Assembly: GCA_009731375.1 (NCBI GenBank) | Contig: BJOX01000229.1 | Span: forward strand, 718,685-782,684 | Origin: Paulinella micropora | Lineage: Eukaryota; Cercozoa; Imbricatea; Euglyphida | Direction: 5' to 3' | Length of the DNA: 64,000 nucleotides | Part shown: piece by piece, positions 53,301 to 61,700 of the stretch | How the letters are laid out: each line of letters opens with the position of its first letter | Position numbering within the stretch: position 1 is the stretch's first letter | The notes under the pieces: generated by a model | Seen by the model: the letters and a program-made list of their open reading frames with translations, nothing else | What the model was told of the DNA's origin: nothing | The model's database searches: none | Translations under genes and position numbers: made by a program

Positions 53301-53589
53301 GTACTCATGAGGATAATGCTGTGCCTCAGGTGATCAGGATTTCACCCCCGACGACTTTGAATAAGCCTCGTAGGCGGGAAGTCAAGTCGGAATCCACAGG
53401 TAACCTTTCTCACAGGGGTCAGCATCGACTAATGCAATAGATGGTTCTGTAATCCAGGTAACGATTGAACGGGACAAGCGGGGTAACAACGTAGGGGGAT
53501 GGGGGTCTGACAAGGGCAGGCAAGTTAATATGTTACATAAACAAGTTGTTGCTACCGCACCGCGACAGTCGGATCCTACTCTGAAAATT

Positions 53590-54250
53590 TTACCGGTCCC
53601 GACGGTTAGGTTTAAAAAGAAAGTTCTATCATCCCGGAGCCCGATTGGGATGCTAAGCCAGTACCGGTACGGGTGAGGAAGATTAAACCGGGAAAGAAAA
53701 CGGCGACAGGTTTAAAAGCCGGAGGGAAACATACTACTGCTTTTGGTGAAGGCTTCATCAGCAGCGGGCTATCGGATCGGAAGGCTTTTAATAACAGTTT
53801 TGTTCTTTTGTCTGACCTAAAGGAACGCCTGGAGGCTATTGAGATGCCGGAGCACGCGTTATGCATTACTCAGGTCTACTGCGTGGATCTGGAAAGTGCA
53901 TGCGATGTTGCCAATGATACGTTGGCTAACATTAATATCGCGGGTGCGGATTTCATAACGTCCAATCGGGCGTGGTTGAATAAACATATGTTACCGGTTA
54001 AGGGAAGCATAGAAGGAGTTAATGGGAAGGCGAAGGCGGAGGTTACGGGGACGATGGTTTTAATCATTGAACTCTACTCAGGTAAGTCCTTCGATATCCA
54101 ATTCTATGTCTGTCCGGAGTATTCGGGAGGGTTGCTGATTGGGCTCAAGCAGCTCAACAGGATGAATACGTTGATTGATTGCCGGTCGGGTTTAGTGCAC
54201 TATGGCATTAGTGACGATGACGCGGAAGATACGGTGAGGGGGCGGGCAGC
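53590..54250 (+). pseudogene. retropepsin-like aspartic protease domain, catalytic Asp missing
   Basis: The frame from about 53,590 reaches a domain at 53,870-54,230: NINIAGADFITSNRAWL aligns with the D-T/S-G-A...FI region of Gypsy proteases, but the Asp is not there (IAGA). LLIGLKQLN corresponds to the I/L-G-x-x-x-L motif and LIDCRSGLVHYG to the end of the domain. The frame after about 54,250 is antisense RNase H and not protease. It would process Gag-Pol if active. Confidence 0.55.
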
Positions 54251-54775
54251 CGTTCCTCTCTTCCACACGGATGCCACCGCGCCAGCCGTCCCGTCTGTTC
54301 ATGATTCATCAACCATAACAGGTTATGATGATCAGTTCTGACAGTAAATTGAGGTCCTCCCCACAAATACTCTCTGAGCCTCTTGAGGGCCCATACTACC
54401 GCCAACGCCTCTCTTTGCCTTGTGCAATAGTTTCTCTCCGCCGCACACAACTTCCTACTAATAAACATGATTGGGCGTAATTTCTTCTCCTCATCCTCTT
54501 GTTGTAATACAGCCCCAATCGCAAACTTAGATGCGTCTGTATCGACTACGAATTGTTTCGTAAAGTCGGGCATCGTTAACACCAGTCCTCCGTCTTTCGG
54601 GTCTTTGTAAATGAGATCTTTGAGCGCATGAAACGCTTGCAAAGCCTCTTCGTCCCACTTCTCAAAGTCTCCAAAATCTATCATTTTCTCCACTTTAGCC
54701 CGTGTTGCACCCCAATCGGGTATAAACTGGCTATAGTATTGCGCCATCGCAAGGAATGAGTGCGGTTCTGCGGTT
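54250..54775 (-). pseudogene. Gypsy RT thumb/RNase H fragment
   Basis: Minus strand. SFLAMAQYYSQFIPDW is the end of the reverse transcriptase thumb. RNase H follows with VVDTDASKFAIGAVL, the Glu in QREALAVVW and the Asp in RTDHHNLLWL, and ends at GRLARWH near 54,270. Both ends are abrupt: protease sequence of opposite strand on one side and non-RT sequence beyond 54,775 on the other. In element order this could precede the integrase at 42.3 kb. Confidence 0.82.
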
Positions 54776-55038
54776 CTTCGGTATCGGTCGGTAATCCGGC
54801 TTTTCTGGTACGCACAGCCTCACCCGGGGCTCGGCACTACCGAAGGCGTTCAGCTGGGGACCCTGTAGCGTGAAACGGCGCATCCCCTTCACACACCACC
54901 ACCTCCCCGTCCTCAATCGCCTCTCCCTCTAACCCCGCCGCTCAACCTCCCCGCGGACTGACCATCCGCCTTACAGCTCGCTTCGCGTAGGTGTCCAAGA
55001 TCCTCTGGGCTTAACCGTGACTGAAGGGTGGACAAGCA
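54776..55038. other. GC-rich leader before the tandem units, no gene recognised
   Basis: No domain or repeat seen. It could be the 5' edge of the giant-ORF element. Confidence 0.35.
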
Positions 55039-55760
55039 GAGCCAGGAAAGCGAGTGGCCGCATACGTCTTTGACTGTGCGGTCGCCTAGCGTTTCAGGCA
55101 CGCTGTATTGCCCTTACTTTGGTCCGGCCAGAGGGAACTCTGTCTTGGTCGCCGCCGGACACTGTCCTACAGGCAAAGCGCTCCCAAGAGCGAGAGTCCA
55201 GTGACAGGAAAGACAGTGACCGCACCCGACTGTGCTGGTGCGGCCGCTGATCGGTTCAGACACTGGTCCTTCTGTTTCTTGGGGGTTTGCTCGCCGGAGG
55301 AGTAATCACAGTGTACGGTTCTCCTGGGTCCTTCCCTCGCCGCTTCCCTTCGAACGGCGGCCTCCTGGGAAGCGACGCGCCTGTCGACACTGCCTTACTG
55401 ACACAGGACCCGTGACATCAGGGCTTGTCTGAGCCAGAGAAGACAGAGGCCGTCACCCGTGTGTTGGGGGCGGTCGCTGAACGACTCAGGCACACTCTCC
55501 CTTCCTGTCCCTGGTATCCAGTCAGTATCAGGCTCTTGTGCAAGGCCCCCTGGTTGGACCGTCCCATCCGAGTCCAAACCAGGTTCCGTGAAGCGCAGTG
55601 ACTTCTGGCACTGTCCCGCCCACCTCGTGCGTTGGTGATTCCAGGTCTGCAGAGCCAGGGAAGGCAGTGACCGTCACCCGTGTGTGTGGTACGGCCGCTG
55701 ACCGCTCTCAGGCACCCTCTCCTGGACCCTCCCATCACACCTGCAGGGGTTGACCCGTGT
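55039..55760 (+). repeat. four diverged tandem units before the giant ORF
   Basis: A core like GAGCCAGGGAAGGCAGTGAC, then CCGTCACCCG..., GCGGYCGCTGA and TCAGGCAC, occurs at 55039, about 55203, 55431 and 55652 (spacing about 164, 228 and 221). The array ends about 40 bases before ATG 55800. Tandem monomers directly upstream of an ORF are typical of LINE 5' untranslated promoters; that role is inferred. Confidence 0.7.
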
Positions 55761-55799
55761 GCCCGTCACTCTAGCTGGAGTTGATCACTCTCCCCCGGG

Positions 55800-58700
55800 A
55801 TGCGACCAAGCCACCAACGCAAGGCCACCCGGGGCAAGCGATCCACGCGACCCAAGCGATCTGGATCACCGAGGTCTAGCATCCCGGCCAGGGAAGCGAA
55901 GGCACAGTCCAGGACTGAAGGCCCTCCGCCACCTCTCCCTGTATGGCCCATGGGCGCCTTCCTTTCGGCGCTGGCAAGTTTGCTCCAGCCGCTGCTGCGA
56001 TCTTTCCTGAAGACCTCCAATGGGTTCCTGGGGGGACACGACCTGGCAGAGGCAGGACGAGCCCTCAACCGAGCGGCCTCGACTCAACTGCCCTCTAAAC
56101 CTGTAGCGGCGCAAGGGCTGGCCATTCTCTATCGCCACCTACTGGCTCTGGACCCGTCGTTTCAGAATCCTGCGCTGGAACAAGAAGCTGAAAAGTTGGG
56201 ATCACAATATCGCATTCAGGTTCCACCGGCTGCGCGACTCCGGCCACGGAAGGATGACCTGACGCATGCCCTACGGATTATCCTCCGCGACCTGTGTAGC
56301 AGCCCATCAGCTATGGCTCACTACATTCCGCCTGTAGAGGAGATCTGGCTCCACGCACCTACGGACACAGGGGCCCCTGTCCACCGGCAGCTCCAGCTCC
56401 TTTGGAAGCACGAACATGTCTGTGCCACGTGTCGTTGGTACCATGTTTCGTCGGGCGTCCGCAGCCCCCTTCTAGAGGTCTCGGCCCCTCCACAGCCTAC
56501 GGACGGGAAGCTCACAGAGCCCGCGGAGGAGGGGTCCATACCTGTGGACGCCCCTACGATTCGCCTCGAATCCCTCATTGAAGCTCTGCTTCGGCCGGGC
56601 GCGCGAATGCTGCCGGGTGCGTCCAACCTTACATGTCACTGCTCCAAGCCTCAGGATAGGGTTCTCTCTTCCAGGATTTCCTTCGACTCTCCGCCCCCCC
56701 CGTTCCTTTTCGTCATCATCAACCGCCCAGAAGCCCCTGGAGGACCTGGGATCCCCCCGCACATCAACGACACCCCGATCCTGGCCCCTTTCTCCTTGGA
56801 GATGTCCACCTTCTTCCCGACCTGCTACGCGACGGCGAAGACGGGACGATACATCCGGACACGTGGCGTCACGTTCCTTCCGGAGGAGTACAAGGACAGC
56901 AATCGGCGGTATCAGGCGTTTGGGTGTCAAGACGCTACGTTTCCACGGAGCTTCCTAGATTACGATGGGAGCCGCAGGTATCCAACATACACTACTCATC
57001 GGCATAGCCACCTCTGCGCTGGAGTGCTCCCGGGAACGATCCTACCCCTTGGTAGAGCCCTTGTAGCTCTTCTATATCAGCGCGCGGACACCATCGCCGG
57101 CAAAGCACAGGATTTCCCCACCCTGGAGGTGCCGACCCCACCTCTCTCCGAGGACCTCTTCTCTGTGATCAACCGGATCCCCCCCCCACCTTTTCCCACC
57201 TATATCCCCCCCTGCCCATCGACATACCACACCTGGACGGAAGGACGACCAATCTCTATCCTGCCGCATCTCGCGCCCTCAACAAGGGGTCTCACCTCGC
57301 GGCGCAATTGCCCGTGGGCGGGCATCTACCAAAATATTTGTTTCAATCTTCTGGCGCCCCAGCCCCCGTCGTCTCTTCGGGTTCTGGTGGCAGCGCCAGA
57401 CGAGCAGGACATCATTGGCTACCAATGTGGCAGGAGGTTCATCAAGCCGGCATCGAAAGGCGCAGGCATCTTAGCGGCGTTCCCTCAACCGTTTTGGGAC
57501 TGGCTCAGAAGCACCTTCCGCTGCCGTTTCAATGCCGGGCTTATCTACGACCTCCCACGGGGCGCGGGCGCGGACGTGCAAGCACCTTGGGATCTTGCAC
57601 AGGACCTCAGCACAAGCCTTCCAAACGACTTCTTTGTGGAGGCTCTTCTGGCGGATGCCCCCCACACGGTCACCATCTCCTCTCCATTCACCCACCTCCA
57701 GGGGCCCCCTTTCTCCCCTCCCCACCCTCCCCTGGACTTGCCCCCCCTCCCGAAGGGAGGCACGCGGGTTTTTCTTTGCCATCGTCTCTCGGTGCGTCGC
57801 TTTGCTGTGCCCCCCCCCCTGGACTCCGGCACATCCCTCGGGATCCGCTTCTTGCTTCTCCCCCGATGGTCGGATTTCTCCCGAGTGGAGCAGCAGATGT
57901 TCCGCCGGTCCCTGCCTCATCTGAAAGACTCCGTGGATACCTTCATTGGGGCGAAGCCGCGACGGCCCCCTTCTTTCCCAGCTCCCCCTCCCAGCACCAT
58001 CCCACTGCCAGGCAGGAAGACGTCAAGGCCGGGGATGGTCACTCACCTGCACATTCCGGACCCGAAAGGATGCTGCTTCTTCCATGTGATCCAATGCGAC
58101 GGTTCCAGTTTCCCCAAATTGGATGCATCCCGAGCTTTCCGGACGATTGCCATCCTCCCTTGGACTGGTAAGCAAACGGCGTCTACCATCCGTCCTGCGC
58201 TAAAGGAGAAAGGCCTGGAATATGGAAGTGCCTGGCTTGAACTCCCCGATCAGGCTACCGTAGTACTTCACCCTGCGGGCTCCCCCGGGGCAGATCTCTG
58301 CGCCCTCATATCATCGAGGGCTCCCGGGACCTTCACACATGGTATTCTCGGTGGATCGACGGACCGCAAACTCTTCCCACCCTCGATCCTGCTTGTCGAC
58401 CAGCAGCTGATCTGCAGACTCCTCCATTGGGAGAGGCTCCCCTCCACCAGCAGCTACGAATGGAACAGGGCGGCACGTGACCCCCTCCTCGTCGGGGCAA
58501 ACTTCCGCGTTTTCAGACGATTCCCAGAGAACTGCAGCTCCGCCCCCCCTCCATCCACCTCCCCCCCTGCTCAGCAACCGGGCCAAGCCCTCCTCCTGAT
58601 TGATGTCTACGACGCCCGCCCGTCCAGCTGGCGGGACTCAGTCTTCCAGCTAGAACGTGCCCTGCTCACAGGTAATCTTCGACCCGCCCCCGAGGAGCGA

Positions 58701-61700
58701 AGATCGGTAGAATTCAGCATCTACTATGAAGGCTCTGGCGCCTCCGTCTCCCCAGAAGACTGTATGCCCGATGTTCGGCAAGCTCTCAACGCCCTGGGCA
58801 CCGTCACTCGGCTGGCTTTTATTCCCCGCACCTCCCTGTCAGAGTCCTGCGTCATTGGTGGGCCTGACCGTCGGTCCTGGGCTGCTTCCTTCCGAGCGAC
58901 CTTTCTGTCCCACGCTGTGGCTGCTTTTTGCGTTAACACCTTCGTGCATGGGGACAGTTGGACGGCCGGTGGAGAACGCCTCCTGCCCTTCTCTCCACCT
59001 CCCACCGATGAGGAGATTACGGCGGCGGAAAGCGCGGAGTGGGAATACGTGCAACAACGGCGGATAAGTGAGGGCAGCACCCGCGAGTCAATTATCCAGA
59101 CGCCCACACAATACCGGGACACCCCCGCCCCGGGGGCCATCGAAGCGCTCCCGGCCTGGAAGAAGCTGCAGGAGAGCAGCCAGAATGTTCATCAAGAGTT
59201 TGCGATCCTAGGCTCCCACCCTTTTAACCACACTTTCATTCGGTTTGGTCGAGGGGGAGTTGGGATCCATAGCTCGGGGAAGCCAATATCGAAAGCTTTC
59301 CAGGAGGTCAACTTCATCCCGGAGGGGAAGTCATGGGAGAGTGTTCAAGAACGTCTCCCCCGAGGGTACAGCTTGGCAGGGCTAGCATACAGGGTAGGGA
59401 TAACGGCGTTGCTTCCTTTCCAGACAGGAGAAGGGTGGGACTCAGACCCTCCCGTCCCCAGCCAACGGGAAAGGAAGCGAAGTCCTCCACGTCGTCTTAT
59501 CCAGACGGGTGACTGCGATTCCATGTGGACCCCTCATCCCCACCCAAGGGACCGACCCAGACCCCTGTCCCCCTCCTCTCCTACCTCGTCCGGGCACCAG
59601 GCCCCCAGCGTCCAACCGGAGCCCCTGGATTCTCGACAGACTCGGGCCCTCCCGGGGGGGTACCTCAGGAACCCCACGAATCATCGCCACTACTGTACCA
59701 CCTTCCCGCTTGGGTGGACCATGTTGACGGCTCCCGCCCGAAGGTTGACGGCGCTCCGAGTTGATCTTCCGAAGAGTGGTGCAGAAGGACGACACTGGCT
59801 GCGACCGCTCTCCGACGATAGATGCCCCGCTCACTTTGGCCCCGTCCCCATGGACCGGGAGACACGCCGCAGTCTCTGGAACCAGGCCTTACACAGCGTA
59901 TTCCAACCGGTGGAAATGGCCAGCGCCGATTCCCCGTCACCGTCTCGGTCTCGGCGTCGGCACCAGAAGGTCGAGCAGTCTGGTCCGGCCCCCCGGGAAG
60001 CCCTGATCGCCCCGGGGCCACCACCCAACATCTGTCCGATCTGGGCCAGTGACACTGCTACGGAGGGTGGTTCATACATACCGCCGATAGTGGTGGGGAA
60101 TGTAGAGGACGGCGGTTGGCTCCACACTGACGTGCTTCACTGGTTCATACGTGAGTTGGAACCCCAGGCACGTGTCAATCGATGTCTACTCATTGGACCC
60201 GATTTCTCTTGGAAAATCCGCACCCAAGGGGAGTCTCGTGATGACATCCTTTTCAGGGCGTTGAAGCACCGGCCCATCGACCCGGGGTATGAGCACGTGC
60301 TCATCCCGCTCAACATCAGCGAACGGCATTGGGCACTCCTGGTGATTTCTACCACTCTGCAGCGAGGAGGCCCCGGTGTACAAGTCGGCTTGGTACCTGC
60401 GGTTGCTGCGTTCGGATCACGAAGCGTCCCGCTCGCCCTCTTCTTGGACTCCTTGCCCTCCTGCACAGCAAGCTGCTCCGATTTCGCGCTCACGCCGATC
60501 CTTTCGGCCTGGTATGCGAACCTAGGTCGAGCGGGATTCCTCTCCGATCCCCCGACACCAGGATACATCAGTTTGACTGTACCAGCACAGGAGGGAGGTC
60601 AGGATTGCGGCCTTCATACGCTCTTCCACATGCAGCGTGTAGCCCTGAACCCCGCGTGCCTCTCTGTTGACGCGCCCCTGCCCGCTGGAGAGATGCCGGA
60701 TATGGACCAGTTCCGCAGGAACATTTTCCAGCGGCTCGTTGCCGCGCAGGCTGCCTATGCAGATACGGCGCATCTCAGGTGTGTGCCTGCTACAGACACG
60801 GAGCAGCTTGCCGAGGTCACGCGTATGGTTAAACGTGGGCACCAAGAATGGAAAATGGTTCTTACTGACCGTCATGCCGAGAGGGTTTCAGCTTCATCTC
60901 GCAAAAAAGTGAGACGCACATGGAAGGTGAGCAACCCGTCTCTCTACCGAGATGTTCACCTTAACCGCACGCGTCACATAAGGGATGAACATGCCTTCGA
61001 GGCCCTTAATGTCCAAGTGGCCCGGACTTTTGCTAGACTCCTGAGCGCTACGCGGAAAGAGAGGTCCGCAATCCTTAGACGGCGAGTATTCCTTCGATTG
61101 TCGTCGGCGACCCGGATGACCCGGTCGGCCCTGTCCGCTGCAGCCTCCAAAGCCGGATACTGGAGTCCTCCCAGCTCGGACGAAGAAGGCATGGACGCAG
61201 AATCCTTCCTTTGCCACCTCGACAACACTCCCCAGGACGGACCAGACTCCGGGGTTATGCGAAGCCCCCCCCGGAGCCCGGCCTCGCCCCAGGAACTGGG
61301 GGTACCGGTGACGTTTCTCTCCCTCCCAGAGGGCGAGGTACCTTTGCCCGTATCCCTAGCGTCCCGGGAGTCAGCATCGGAGTTACCAGCGTCAGGATCT
61401 GGAGAAGTGTCCCGCTGCCCGGATCCTGAGGAGGTCCTTGCCCCGGCCACCAAGCCACAGATGGACGCAGCTGTAAGCTTTCCGACGCCGGAAGAGGCTG
61501 ATCCTGCTCCAGGTGAGGCCAAGGCCCGCGCTTCCCTGCAGGACCTTTCCCCCCCCCTAACATCGACGGAGATGGAACTGCCTGCGCACATGGAGTCACT
61601 GCCAGACCACCTCGGGATACGAAGGACCCTCCCCGTCCCCCGCGACGAAATTCCGGTCGGGATGTCCCGGGCAGGGACAACGGAGCCCAGCAGAGAACTG

